Shown here: positions 24,263 to 32,530 of the stretch, piece by piece | Layout of the letters: the number at the start of each line of letters is the position of its first letter | Numbering within the stretch: position 1 is the stretch's first letter | DNA from: Pseudonocardia autotrophica | GTDB taxonomy: Bacteria; Actinomycetota; Actinomycetes; Mycobacteriales; Pseudonocardiaceae | Direction: 5' to 3' | DNA length: 64,000 bases | Assembly (NCBI RefSeq): GCF_003945385.1 | Contig: NZ_AP018920.1 | Location: forward strand, 4,650,001 to 4,714,000 | Notes under the pieces: generated by a model | Database searches by the model: none | What the model was told of the DNA's origin: nothing | Seen by the model: only the letters and a program-made list of their open reading frames with translations | Made by a program: the position numbers and the translations under genes

Positions 24263-24664
24263 GTGGCCTTTCCGGGACTGCAGCACGTCGCGCTGACCGT
24301 CAGTGATCTCGATCGCAGCACCCGCTGGTACGCGGCGCTGTTCGGCACCGAGCCCGTCCTCGACGAGGACGAGGAGGGTGGCCGGTTCCACCACACCGTC
24401 TTCGCGCTGGACGGCGGCATGCTGTTCGGGCTGCACACCCACCAGGGCCGGGAGTCCGGCGAACCGTTCGACGAGCAGCGCACCGGCCTCGATCACGTCG
24501 GGTTCGCGGTCGGCTCGCACGCGGAGCTGGAGCGGTGGGCGCAGCGCCTGACCGAGCTCGGGATCGGCCACGACGGGATCAAGCGGGCGCACTACGGCAG
24601 CGGTATCTCGTTCCGCGATCCGGACAACATCGCACTGGAGTTCTTCACCGGACCGGACAGCTGA
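24263..24664 (+). CDS. VOC (glyoxalase/dioxygenase fold) protein
   Basis: A 133-aa protein with two beta-alpha-beta-beta-beta modules. Module 1 starts LQHVALTVSDLDRSTRWY and module 2 TGLDHVGFAVGSHAELERW. It ends SGISFRDPDNIALEFF, the usual metal-ligand Glu context. Likely metal ligands are His near the start of each module and the final Glu. Substrate unknown (glyoxalase, dioxygenase or antibiotic-binding are all possible). GTG 24263 has GGGAG at 7 nt; the upstream GTG 24224 has no ribosome site. Confidence 0.85.
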   Translation: MAFPGLQHVALTVSDLDRSTRWYAALFGTEPVLDEDEEGGRFHHTVFALDGGMLFGLHTHQGRESGEPFDEQRTGLDHVGFAVGSHAELERWAQRLTELGIGHDGIKRAHYGSGISFRDPDNIALEFFTGPDS

Positions 24665-24773
24665 TCATTCCCCGGACTCCGGCCGGCCGCTCGTGCCGCC
24701 GGTGCTGCCGATCGAAGAGTCCACCGGTCCGCGCCTTGCGTGCGGGGACCGGACGCGGTCGAATCATGCGGTG

Positions 24774-24851
24774 ATGCGCACCCGGCTCGAGCCGTTCTGG
24801 CCCAGCCGCCGGGTCGTGCAGTTCGACGAGTTCTGTCGGTGGGCCGCGTAG
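24774..24851 (+). CDS. Putative leader peptide, LEPFWPSRR type
   Basis: A 25-codon frame starting MRTR, then LEPFWPSRR, then VVQFDEFCR, ending in WAA. The core is nearly identical at codon level to a second copy at 34454-34507, with synonymous changes (CGC/CGG, CGG/CGT), which argues that it is translated. It has Cys-Arg near the C-terminus, as sulfur-operon leader peptides do. It lies 101 nt before the carbonic anhydrase with a GC-rich hairpin between. No ribosome site is visible, so it may be leaderless. Confidence 0.6.
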   Translation: MRTRLEPFWPSRRVVQFDEFCRWAA

Positions 24852-24908
24852 CGACCCTCCGCACACCACGTGCCGGTGGGTCGCCGCGTGGCCGTCCCGT
24901 GCGTTTCC

Positions 24909-24929
24909 GCGCGGGTTCGACGCCCGCGC
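24909..24929 (+). promoter_or_regulatory. Attenuator-like hairpin between leader peptide and carbonic anhydrase
   Basis: A 7-bp GCGCGGG/CCCGCGC stem with 7-nt loop. It lies 57 nt after the leader stop and 13 nt before the AGGAG ribosome site of the anhydrase. Confidence 0.4.
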
Positions 24930-24952
24930 TCCCCCACTGCACAGGAGCACCC

Positions 24953-25441
24953 GTGTCCGTCACCGACGAACTGCTCGAGAACAACGCCCGCTATGCCGAG
25001 TCCTTCTCCGGCCCGTTCCCGCTGCCGCCGTCCCGCAAGCTCGCCGTGGTCGCCTGCATGGACGCCCGGATCGACGTCTATCGCGTCCTCGGTCTGCAGG
25101 AGGGCGAGTCGCACGTCATCCGCAACGCCGGCGGTGTGGTCACCGACGACGAGATCCGCTCGCTGGCGATCAGCCAGCGGCTCCTCGGGACCGAGGAGAT
25201 CATCCTGATCCACCACACCGACTGCGGGATGCTGACCTTCACCGACGACGCCTTCAGGGCGTCGATCCAGGACGAGATCGGTATCAAGCCGGAGTGGGCC
25301 CCGGAGTCGTTCCGTGACCTCGGCGCCGATGTGCGGCAGTCGATCGCCCGCATCAAGGCGAACCCGTTCGTACCGAAGAAGGACTCGATCCGCGGGTTCG
25401 TGTTCGACGTCGCGACCGGCAAGCTCGACGAGGTCGGGTAG
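24953..25441 (+). CDS. Beta-class carbonic anhydrase
   Basis: A 162-aa enzyme for CO2/bicarbonate exchange. Zinc ligands are Cys35 in ACMDARID (with the Asp37-Arg39 dyad) and His88/Cys91 in HHTDCGM. This is a short beta-CA similar to mycobacterial Rv1284. GTG 24953 follows AGGAG by 5 nt. The leader peptide upstream shares its core with the leader of a sulfonate-type ABC gene. This suggests co-regulation with sulfur assimilation, perhaps as part of the sulfur-starvation response; that link is inference. Confidence 0.93.
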   Translation: MSVTDELLENNARYAESFSGPFPLPPSRKLAVVACMDARIDVYRVLGLQEGESHVIRNAGGVVTDDEIRSLAISQRLLGTEEIILIHHTDCGMLTFTDDAFRASIQDEIGIKPEWAPESFRDLGADVRQSIARIKANPFVPKKDSIRGFVFDVATGKLDEVG

Positions 25442-25449
25442 CCGCACCG

Positions 25450-25503
25450 GACATCGAGGGCCCGGCACCGGGAATGCGCGCCCGGTGCCGGGCCCTCGAT
25501 GTC
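25450..25503. terminator. 23-bp-stem bidirectional terminator with 13-bp repeat
   Basis: Perfect 23-bp inverted repeat (25450-25472 with 25481-25503) and 8-nt loop between convergent genes. The 13-mer CCCTCGATGTCGG at its right end is tandemly duplicated (25493-25505, 25506-25518), so the second copy abuts the stop of the next gene. Confidence 0.92.
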
Positions 25504-25518
25504 GGCCCTCGATGTCGG

Positions 25519-25743
25519 TCAGGCCGACCGCGGGATGCGGCGCAGCGCGTTGCGCGCCACCGCCAGCTGCTGGGCCACCTCGGCGGTGATCAGCTCGGCG
25601 TGCAGCGTGTCGGCGTCGTCGTGGGCCAGCGCCCGGTGCCGCCGGACGAGGGCCTCCAGGCCGTCGAGCAGCTGGGCACCGGGATCCACGGCGCGGGATC
25701 GGGTGGTGTGGTCGGTCGGAAGGGCACGGACGGGTGTGCTCAC
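25519..25743 (-). CDS. Small helical hypothetical protein (74 aa)
   Basis: Starts MSTPVRALPTDH and ends ARNALRRIPRSA. The middle (LLDGLEALVRRHRALAHDDADTLHAELITAEVAQQLAV) looks fully helical with heptad-like leucines. GTG 25743 has AGGAG at 6 nt. No domain recognised. It lies downstream of no gene on its strand, so it has its own promoter between it and the carbonic anhydrase terminator side. Confidence 0.6.
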   Translation of the reverse strand: MSTPVRALPTDHTTRSRAVDPGAQLLDGLEALVRRHRALAHDDADTLHAELITAEVAQQLAVARNALRRIPRSA

Positions 25744-25883
25744 GGCGGTCTCCTGGGCTCTGCGGTGCGGTCGGGATGCGGTCGTCCGGCCGGGGCGACA
25801 GAGCGTGGTGTGGGTGCGACCGAAGTCGACGAACCGGCGCCGCGACGTGACGGTGCGGCTCACCGGGCAGATCACCGGACGGC

Positions 25884-27518
25884 TCACCGGGCGACCTCCG
25901 CCCGGCGGCCGGCGATCGCGGCCAGCAGCTCCCGGGTGTAGTCGTCGCGGGGGTCGTCGAACAGTTCGGCGGTCGGCCGCAGCTCGCGCAGCACCCCGTC
26001 CCGCAGCACCCCGGTGCGGTGCGCGACCCGGCGTACGACGGCCAGGTCGTGCGAGATGAACAGATAGGCCAGCCCGTCACGTTCCTGCAGCTCGGCGAGC
26101 AGCTCCAGGACCTGGGCCTGCACCGACACGTCCAGCGCCGACACCGGCTCGTCACAGACCACCAGGTCCGGCGACAGCGCCAGCGCCCTGGCGATCGCGA
26201 CCCGCTGCCGCTGCCCACCGGACAACTCCGCGGGCCGGCGTTCGAGCAGCTCGGTGGGCAGCGCGACGCGGCCGATCAGCTCGGCCGCCCGGTCCGCCTG
26301 CTCGGCCGGGCTGCCCACGGAGAACGCCCGCAGCGGTTCGGTGACGATCTCGCGCACCCGCAACCGCGGGTCCAGCGAGGCGTACGGGTTCTGGTAGACC
26401 AGCTGGGCCCGGCGCCGCAGCCGCCGCCACGCCTCGCCGCGGACCCGGGTGACGTCCTCGCCGTCGATCAGGATCTCGCCCGATGTCGGGTCCTCGAGCC
26501 GCAGCAGCAGCCGCGCCGTCGTCGACTTGCCCGATCCGGACTCGCCGACCAGTGCGAGGGTCTCGCCGCGGGCGATACTGAACGACACCCCGTCCACCGC
26601 CCGGTGCGTGGGGCGCCGCCACTGCCCGCGCACCCGCGGCAGCGGAAACTCCTTCACCAGGTCCCGGACCTCCGCGATCGGGACCCCGGTGGGATCGACC
26701 GCGGGCCGCGGCGGCGGCGCGGTCACGGCCAGCCCGGGCGCCGCGGCCAGCAGCTCCCGGGTGTACTCCTCGGTCGCACCGGCCAGCAGCTCCGCCGCAG
26801 GCCCCTGCTCGACGATCAGCCCGTGCCGCATGACGACGATCCGGTCCGCCCGGTCGGCGGCCACCGCCAGATCGTGCGTGATCAGCAGCAGCGCGGTACC
26901 GGATCCGCGGCGCAGCGTGTCGAGATGGTCCAGGATCCGGCGGGCGACGGTCGCGTCCAGTGCGCTCGTCGGCTCGTCGGCGACGACCAGCGCCGGATCG
27001 GCGGCGATCGCGATCGCGATCAGCACCCGCTGGCGCATCCCGCCGGACAGCTCGTGCGGGTACTGCCCGGCGCGGGTCGCCGGATCGGTGAGCCCGGCCC
27101 GTTCCAGCAGCTCGACGGCCCGGGCGGCCGCCGAGCGCCGGTCGGCCAGGCCGTGCGTGCGCAACACCTCGGCGACCTGCTCGCCGACCCGCTGCACCGG
27201 GTTCAGGCCGACGCCCGGATCCTGCGGGACGAGGCCGATCCGGGCACCGCGCACGGCGCGGTACGCCTTCTCCGCCAGCCCGGTCAGCTCACCGGTGCCG
27301 GACAGCGCGATCGACCCGCCGGTGACCGAGCCGTTCTCCGGGAGCAGCCCGAGCACCGCCTGGGCCAGCGTCGACTTGCCGGACCCGGACTCGCCGACGA
27401 TCGCGACGACCTCGCCCGGGGCCACGTCGAGATCGATCCCGCGCACGGCGTGCACCGGCCCCGCCGAACCGCGGTAGGTGATCTCCAGGTCGCGGACCGA
27501 CAACAGCTGCCCGGTCAT
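25884..27518 (-). CDS. Fused dual ATPase of a peptide/organosulfur ABC importer (DppD-DppF type)
   Basis: A 544-aa cytoplasmic protein with two complete ABC domains. Each has Walker A GESGSGKST (about residues 38-46 and 315-323) and an ABC signature (LSGGMRQRV, LSGGQRQRV), Walker B and a switch His. Each is followed by the oligopeptide-type C-terminal segment (EYTRELLAAAP, DYTRELLAAI). Separate DppD and DppF subunits are fused here. The ATG overlaps the DppC-like stop by 4 nt. It powers uptake through the two adjacent permeases, for a substrate handled by the two LLM monooxygenases. Confidence 0.92.
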   Translation of the reverse strand: MTGQLLSVRDLEITYRGSAGPVHAVRGIDLDVAPGEVVAIVGESGSGKSTLAQAVLGLLPENGSVTGGSIALSGTGELTGLAEKAYRAVRGARIGLVPQDPGVGLNPVQRVGEQVAEVLRTHGLADRRSAAARAVELLERAGLTDPATRAGQYPHELSGGMRQRVLIAIAIAADPALVVADEPTSALDATVARRILDHLDTLRRGSGTALLLITHDLAVAADRADRIVVMRHGLIVEQGPAAELLAGATEEYTRELLAAAPGLAVTAPPPRPAVDPTGVPIAEVRDLVKEFPLPRVRGQWRRPTHRAVDGVSFSIARGETLALVGESGSGKSTTARLLLRLEDPTSGEILIDGEDVTRVRGEAWRRLRRRAQLVYQNPYASLDPRLRVREIVTEPLRAFSVGSPAEQADRAAELIGRVALPTELLERRPAELSGGQRQRVAIARALALSPDLVVCDEPVSALDVSVQAQVLELLAELQERDGLAYLFISHDLAVVRRVAHRTGVLRDGVLRELRPTAELFDDPRDDYTRELLAAIAGRRAEVAR

Positions 27519-28447
27519 GCCGATCGCCTCCACTCGCCGTCCAGGGCCCGCGAGATCCGGTTCACCGACAGCACGGTCGCCGCGATCACCAGGCCGGGCA
27601 TCGCGCACATCCACCAGGCGACGGCCAGGTAGTTGCGGCCGTCGGCGACCAACGAACCCCACTCCGACGCCGGTGGCGGCGCACCGTAGCCGAGGAACGA
27701 CAGCGCCGAGATCGCAAGGATCGCCAGCCCGAACTCCAGCACGGCGAGCACCGCGACCGGTCCGGCCGCGTTCGGCAGCACGTGCCGCAGCAACGTCACG
27801 TGAGCGCGGGTGCCCACCGCCCGGGCGGCCTCCACGTAGAGCGAACGGCGCACCCGCAGCGTCTCGGCGCGCATCACCCTGGCGAAGCTCGCCACGCTGG
27901 CGATGCCGACCGCGATCGCCACCTTCACCGTGCCGAAGCCCAGCGCGGTGATCAGGGCCAGTGACAGCAGGATCGCCGGGATCGCGAGCAGCACGTCCAC
28001 GACGCGCATCAGGATCTCGTCCACCCAGCCACCGGCGAACCCGGCGACCAGGCCGATCAGGCCACCGGCGATCAGCGCGACGGCCACCGCGATCACGGTC
28101 GCCTGCAACGACAGCGACGCCCCGTGCACGACCCGGGTCCACACGTCCCGGCCCAGGTGGTCGGTACCGAACCAGTGCCCGGGGCCGGGCGGGAGCATCC
28201 GGTCCGCGGTGTCGCCGATCGCCGGGTCCCCGGGGGCGAGCAGCCCCGGGACGACCGCGGCCGTCAGCACCAGCAGCACGATCGCGATCGCCGCGACCAG
28301 TCCGGGCCGGGCACGCAGGAACCGGCCGAACCGGGCGGGACCACCACCGTGCCGCCCGGCCCGGCCGGTTCCGCCGCGGCCGCCGGAGCCGGGGCGGGCC
28401 GCGGGATCGGGGGCGCCGCGTGCGGCGCGGTCCAGCAGCTCGGTCAT
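27515..28447 (-). CDS. ABC importer permease, DppC type
   Basis: A 310-aa membrane protein. A 50-residue Gly/Arg/Pro-rich cytoplasmic N-terminus precedes the first helix (LVAAIAIVLLVLTAAVVPGLL). HWFGTDHLGRDVWTRVVHGASLSL is the DppC-family signature. The EAA loop (EAARAVGTRAHVTLLRHVLPN) contacts the ATPase. ATG 28447 is chosen for its GGAGG at 6-nt spacing. An upstream ATG at 28501, overlapping the preceding gene, is possible. Coupled to the ATPase by ATGA. Confidence 0.9.
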   Translation of the reverse strand: MTELLDRAARGAPDPAARPGSGGRGGTGRAGRHGGGPARFGRFLRARPGLVAAIAIVLLVLTAAVVPGLLAPGDPAIGDTADRMLPPGPGHWFGTDHLGRDVWTRVVHGASLSLQATVIAVAVALIAGGLIGLVAGFAGGWVDEILMRVVDVLLAIPAILLSLALITALGFGTVKVAIAVGIASVASFARVMRAETLRVRRSLYVEAARAVGTRAHVTLLRHVLPNAAGPVAVLAVLEFGLAILAISALSFLGYGAPPPASEWGSLVADGRNYLAVAWWMCAMPGLVIAATVLSVNRISRALDGEWRRSA

Positions 28448-28490
28448 GACGCACCTCCGTGCGGGAACGGGGTTGCCAGGCTCACCGGAG

Positions 28491-29441
28491 TCACCGGGCA
28501 CCTGCGGTGACGGCGACCCTCGGATCGAGCAGCGGGTAGGCGAGATCGACGAGCAGGTTGACCACGACGAACGTCAGCGCGGCGAACAGCACGACGCCCT
28601 GCACGACCGGGATGTCCTGCACCCCGACCGAGGCAACCGTGAGCCGGCCCAGACCGGGCCGGGTGAACACCGTCTCGACGACGACGGCTCCGGCGAGCAC
28701 GTTGCCCACCACGTAGCCGAGCACCGTCAGCGCGGGTATGACGGCGTTGCCGAGCGCGTGTCGCAGGTGCACCGCGGCCGGGCCGACCCCCTTGGCCCGC
28801 GCGGTGGTGACGAACGGCGCCTCCAGGGTCTGGCCGAGGCTCTTCGCCAGCACCTGGGCGATCAGCGCACCGGTCGGCAGGCCGAGCGTGATCGCCGGGA
28901 GCACCAGCGCGGCGACTCCCCGGTCACCGACCGACGGGAGCCAGCCGAGCCGGAACGAGAACAGCTGCACCAGCATCAGCCCGATCCAGAACACCGGCAG
29001 CGACACCGCCAGCGACGGCAGCCCGGCCAGCACCTGACGCAGCCACGGGCGGCGGGTCCAGGTCGCGGCGACGGCGACGGCGGTGCCGCCGACGATCGCC
29101 ACCAGCAGCGCCGCCCCCGCCATCTGCAGGGTCGGGGGCAGCGCCTCGGCGATCGCCGACCGGACGGGCTGCCCGGTGGCGAACGAGGTCCCGAGATCGC
29201 CCTGCACCGCGGCCAGCAGCTTCGTCACGTACTGGACGATCAGCGGCTGGTCGAGCCCGTAGCGGGCGCGCAGCTCGTCCAGCTCGGCCGGGCCGAGCTG
29301 CTCGCCGTCCCCGGCCCCGGCGGCCATGGTGGCCACCGGGTCGCCGGGGAGCAGGTAGAGCACGACGAACGACACCGTCCACGCCGCCCATGCGACGACG
29401 GCGGCCAGGCCGAGCCGGCGCAGCAGATACGGGGTGTTCAT
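28491..29441 (-). CDS. ABC importer permease, DppB type
   Basis: A 316-aa membrane protein. It opens with the DppB pattern YLLRRLGLAAVVAWAAWTVSFVVLYLLPGDP, has the external loop GLDQPLIVQYVTKLL and GDLGTSF, and the EAA loop FVTTARAKGVGPAAVHLRHALGN. Its ATG overlaps the stop of a 13-residue mini-ORF (ATGA, 29438-29441), which in turn is chained to the substrate-binding protein gene. The GGAGG ribosome site lies inside that mini-ORF. Confidence 0.92.
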   Translation of the reverse strand: MNTPYLLRRLGLAAVVAWAAWTVSFVVLYLLPGDPVATMAAGAGDGEQLGPAELDELRARYGLDQPLIVQYVTKLLAAVQGDLGTSFATGQPVRSAIAEALPPTLQMAGAALLVAIVGGTAVAVAATWTRRPWLRQVLAGLPSLAVSLPVFWIGLMLVQLFSFRLGWLPSVGDRGVAALVLPAITLGLPTGALIAQVLAKSLGQTLEAPFVTTARAKGVGPAAVHLRHALGNAVIPALTVLGYVVGNVLAGAVVVETVFTRPGLGRLTVASVGVQDIPVVQGVVLFAALTFVVVNLLVDLAYPLLDPRVAVTAGAR

Positions 29442-29479
29442 GCCGCCTCCGCGGGAAAAAGCACGTCGGCGGTACTCAT
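29438..29479 (-). CDS. Mini-ORF copy B (MSTADVLFPAEAA)
   Basis: A 14-codon frame (13 aa plus stop), identical to the copy upstream. Its ATG overlaps the stop of copy A, and its own stop overlaps the DppB-like ATG. GGAGG sits near the 3' end and serves the next start. Whether the peptide itself matters is unknown; the simplest role is reinitiation coupling. Confidence 0.4.
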   Translation of the reverse strand: MSTADVLFPAEAA

Positions 29480-29514
29480 GCCGCCTCCGCGGGAAAAAGC
29501 ACGTCGGCGGTACT
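29439..29514 (-). repeat. 38-bp perfect tandem duplication
   Basis: Copies 29439-29476 and 29477-29514 are identical. Each carries an ATG, 13 codons and a GGAGG. A 38-bp unit changes frame by 2, yet each junction makes ATGA, so the stop-start chain is preserved. Confidence 0.95.
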
Positions 29515-29517
29515 CAT
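29476..29517 (-). CDS. Mini-ORF copy A (MSTADVLFPAEAA)
   Basis: First of two identical 13-residue frames between the substrate-binding protein and the DppB-like permease. Its ATG overlaps the binding-protein stop (ATGA at 29514-29517). It could be a translated coupling peptide or simply the relic of a duplicated translation-initiation region. Confidence 0.4.
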   Translation of the reverse strand: MSTADVLFPAEAA

Positions 29518-31151
29518 CCGGACTTCCAGGTGTCGTGCAGCTGGATCCGCGACGACGCGTCGAAGGCGACGTCGTGCGCCGTCGGGCCGACACCGAGCAC
29601 TGTGGTCAGCTCGACCACCGGCACGTTGTGCCTGCCCTCGGCGAGCAGCCGCTGCGCCGTCCCGGCCAGCTCGGCACGCCGGGCCTCGTCGGTGGTGGCG
29701 GCCTGGCCGGCCAGCGCGTCGTCGAGCGGGCTCGGCGGGAGCCGGTAGTAGTTGTTCCCGCCGGTCCAGTACTGCGACCGGAGAATGTCCGGGTCAGCCC
29801 GGGTCAGGTTGCCCCACAGGGCGACGAAGTCGCCGTTCTGCTGGATGACCGGGGACTCGGAGATCTGCACCTCGCGCAGCTGCAGGTCGATCCCGATCCG
29901 GCGCAGCTGCTGCTGGATCAGCTCCAGCGACGGCTTGGCGGTCGCGATGTTCTGCGCGAAGGTCAGCGGCAGGGTGAGCGGCCGGCCGTCCTTGACCCGG
30001 ATGCCGTCCGGCCCGGGCACCCAGCCCGCGGCGTCCAGTGCGGCGGTGGCCGCCGCCGCGTCGTGCTCGATCAGCGCGGACTGATCGGCGTAGCCCGGCG
30101 TGGTCGAGGACAGCGAGCTGGTCGCCGCGACGGTCTGCGTCGGGTGCACGGCGGTCACCAGCTCGGCCCGGTCGATGCCCCGCGACACGGCCTCGCGGAC
30201 CGCGGCGTCGGCGCCCAGCGGGGTCTCGTGGTTGAAGCTGATCCCGAACGGGATGCCCGGGTTCGGCCGGGCCGCCAGCTCGACACCGGCGGCGGTCAGC
30301 GGCGCCTCGTCCTGCTGCCCGACGCTGGCGATCGCGTCGATCTCGCCGGACTGCAGGCTGCCCGAGCGCACACCGGACTCCGGGACGACCCGGAACTCGG
30401 CACGATCGAGATAGGCCTCGCCGGGCCGGGTGAACAGCGACGAGCCCCAGTCGTAGCCGGCGCGCTTCGCCAGGACGGTGACGTCGTCCTTCACGTACGA
30501 CTCGAGGGTGAACGGCCCGGAGCCGATCACTCCGGCGCAGCGCTCCTCATCGGTCCCGGCGACGCTCGCCGGGGAGAGCAGGCCCAGGCTGTGCGTCGAG
30601 GTGCCCTGCAGGAACTGCACGTTCGGCTGCTCGAAGCGCACGGTGAACTCGGTCGGGCTCGCGACGTCGGTACCCGCGTACCCGGCGAGGTAGCCCTTCG
30701 GCAGGACCCCGCGGGCGCCGAGCTCGGGGATCCGGTCGAAGTTGGCCTGCACCGCCTCGGCGTCGACCGGGGTGCCGTCGGAGAAGGTCGCCCCCTCGCG
30801 CAGGGTGAACGTCCAGGCGGTCGCGTCGTCGTCGGAGGACCACTCGGTGGCCAGCCACGGGACGATCTCGCCGGTCTCCGGGTCCTGGTCGGTGAGCGAG
30901 TCGACGACCTGGCGCAGCGAGTAGATCGAGTCGTTCGACGCCACCTGCTGCGGATCGGCGCAGCCCTGGTCGGAGGAGACCGCGAACACCAGCGTCCCGC
31001 CGGGCCGCGGCTCCCCGGCGGCCGCGCCGGCGGCACCGGAGCCGCAGGCGGTCAGGGTCAGCGCGGTGGCCGCGAGCAGCACCGCGCCGCGGCCTGCGGG
31101 GAGCCCGGGCAGCGGCACCCGCCACGGGAACGACGGACGGCGCAGCTTCAC
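29514..31151 (-). CDS. Substrate-binding lipoprotein of the peptide-type ABC importer
   Basis: A 545-aa SBP family 5 protein (DppA/OppA type). The signal peptide ends in lipobox LTAC (Cys about 36). GGTLVFAVSSDQGCADPQ starts the mature fold. WTFTLREGATFSDGTPVDAEAVQANFDR is the family signature. It captures the substrate outside the membrane. The GTG start overlaps the stop of the upstream LLM gene (GTGA). Co-transcription with two LLM monooxygenases behind a SAM riboswitch says the ligand is probably an organosulfur compound. Confidence 0.92.
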   Translation of the reverse strand: MKLRRPSFPWRVPLPGLPAGRGAVLLAATALTLTACGSGAAGAAAGEPRPGGTLVFAVSSDQGCADPQQVASNDSIYSLRQVVDSLTDQDPETGEIVPWLATEWSSDDDATAWTFTLREGATFSDGTPVDAEAVQANFDRIPELGARGVLPKGYLAGYAGTDVASPTEFTVRFEQPNVQFLQGTSTHSLGLLSPASVAGTDEERCAGVIGSGPFTLESYVKDDVTVLAKRAGYDWGSSLFTRPGEAYLDRAEFRVVPESGVRSGSLQSGEIDAIASVGQQDEAPLTAAGVELAARPNPGIPFGISFNHETPLGADAAVREAVSRGIDRAELVTAVHPTQTVAATSSLSSTTPGYADQSALIEHDAAAATAALDAAGWVPGPDGIRVKDGRPLTLPLTFAQNIATAKPSLELIQQQLRRIGIDLQLREVQISESPVIQQNGDFVALWGNLTRADPDILRSQYWTGGNNYYRLPPSPLDDALAGQAATTDEARRAELAGTAQRLLAEGRHNVPVVELTTVLGVGPTAHDVAFDASSRIQLHDTWKSG

Positions 31152-32530
31152 GACGCCACCGCCGCGCGCCGCCCGGAGTTCCGGCGCTCACCGAACCGGG
31201 CGGGCGGTGCGAGGCCGAGGTTCTCGCGCAGTGTGCCGCCGTCGTAGCCGGTCCGGAACACGCCGCGCTCCTGCAGGATCGGCACCACCCGCTCGACGAT
31301 CTCGTCGAGCCCGGACGGAGTGACGTGCGATCCGAGGATGAAGCCGTCGCTCGCGTCGGACTGCACGTAGCGGTCGATCTCGTCGGCGACGTGCTCCGGG
31401 GTGCCGACGAACACCGCCCGGTCGAAGACGTGCTTCACGGTCTCACGCAGGCTGAACCCGTTGGCCGCGGCGATCTCCCGCCAGGCGGCCGCGGTGGCGT
31501 GCGGATCCTGGGTGAGCGGGGCCCGGCCCTCGATCCAGCGCGGCGCCTCCGGGGTGGGGTCGACGTCGGGCAGCGGGCCGTCCGGGTCGTAGGACGACAG
31601 GTCCCGATTCCACACCATCTCGGCGAGCACGATCGAGGTCCACGGGTCCACCTGCAGGTCGTGGATGTGCTCGTGCCGCTCCCGGGCCTCGGCGTCGGTG
31701 TCCCCCAGCACGACGCCCGCGCTCGGCAGGATCCGGACCTCGTGCGGGTCGCGCCCGGCCCGGCGGACCCGGGCCTTGACGTCGTCGTAGAAGGCGCGGG
31801 CCTCGTCGAACCTCTGGTACCGGGAGAAGATCGCGTCCGCGTTCGCCGCGGCGAAGTCCCGCCCGGCCGGCGACTCGCCGGCCTGCAGGATCACCGGGTG
31901 ACCCTGCGGGCTGCGCGGCGTGCTGAACCGGCCCGCGATGTCGAACTGGTTGCCCGACAGCGCGAAGTCGCCCACCCGGGCGTCGGACAGGAACTCCCCG
32001 GAGGCCTGGTCGGCGACGACCGCGCCGGATCCCCAGGAATCCCACAGCGCGCGGACCGCGGCGAGCGTCTCGCCGGCGCGCTCGTAACGCTGATGGTGCC
32101 CGAGGTAGGCGCCGCGCCGGAAGTTCTCCCCGGTCGGGGCGTCCGAGCTGGTCACGACGTTCCAGGCGGCCCGCCCACCGGACAGGATGTCCAGCGTCGC
32201 GAACTTGCGGGCCAGCTCGTAGGGCTCGTTGTAGGTGGAGTTGATCGTCCCGGCGAGCCCGATGTGCTCGGTCACCGCGGCCAGCGCGGCGAGCACCGTG
32301 AAGGTGTCCGGGCGGCCGACGACGTCCTGATCGAAGATCTCGCCGCCGCGGGTGCGCAGCCGCAGGCCCTCGGCGAGGAACAACAGGTCGAGGCCGCCAC
32401 GCTCGGCGGTGCGGGCCCACTGCTCGAACGACTCCCACGCGATGTGGCTGCCGGAGGCGGGATCGCTCCACACCGTGTCGTGGTTGACGCCCGGGAAGTA
32501 GGCACCCAGGACGATCTGCTTGCGGGTCAT
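31148..32530 (-). CDS. FMN-dependent LLM monooxygenase, NtaA/SnaA/DszA type
   Basis: A 460-aa TIM-barrel monooxygenase using reduced FMN. It has the NtaA/SnaA/DszA/SoxA-subfamily pattern: GAYFPGVNHDTVWSDP, AERGGLDLLFLAEGLRLR, LAGTINSTYNEPYELARKFATLDILSGGRAAWNVVTS, and SPQGHPVILQAGESPAGRDFAA. The family oxidises sulfones, S-alkyl groups, NTA or similar. The ATG overlaps the upstream LLM stop (ATGA). It probably cleaves a C-S bond in the imported compound. A separate FMN reductase must supply FMNH2 and is not in this operon. Confidence 0.9.
   Translation of the reverse strand: MTRKQIVLGAYFPGVNHDTVWSDPASGSHIAWESFEQWARTAERGGLDLLFLAEGLRLRTRGGEIFDQDVVGRPDTFTVLAALAAVTEHIGLAGTINSTYNEPYELARKFATLDILSGGRAAWNVVTSSDAPTGENFRRGAYLGHHQRYERAGETLAAVRALWDSWGSGAVVADQASGEFLSDARVGDFALSGNQFDIAGRFSTPRSPQGHPVILQAGESPAGRDFAAANADAIFSRYQRFDEARAFYDDVKARVRRAGRDPHEVRILPSAGVVLGDTDAEARERHEHIHDLQVDPWTSIVLAEMVWNRDLSSYDPDGPLPDVDPTPEAPRWIEGRAPLTQDPHATAAAWREIAAANGFSLRETVKHVFDRAVFVGTPEHVADEIDRYVQSDASDGFILGSHVTPSGLDEIVERVVPILQERGVFRTGYDGGTLRENLGLAPPARFGERRNSGRRAAVAS

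Noticed and set aside
27903..31247. 1114-codon frame antisense to the ABC importer genes
   Set aside because: Covers four recognisable overlapping genes on the opposite strand; composition typical of shadows.
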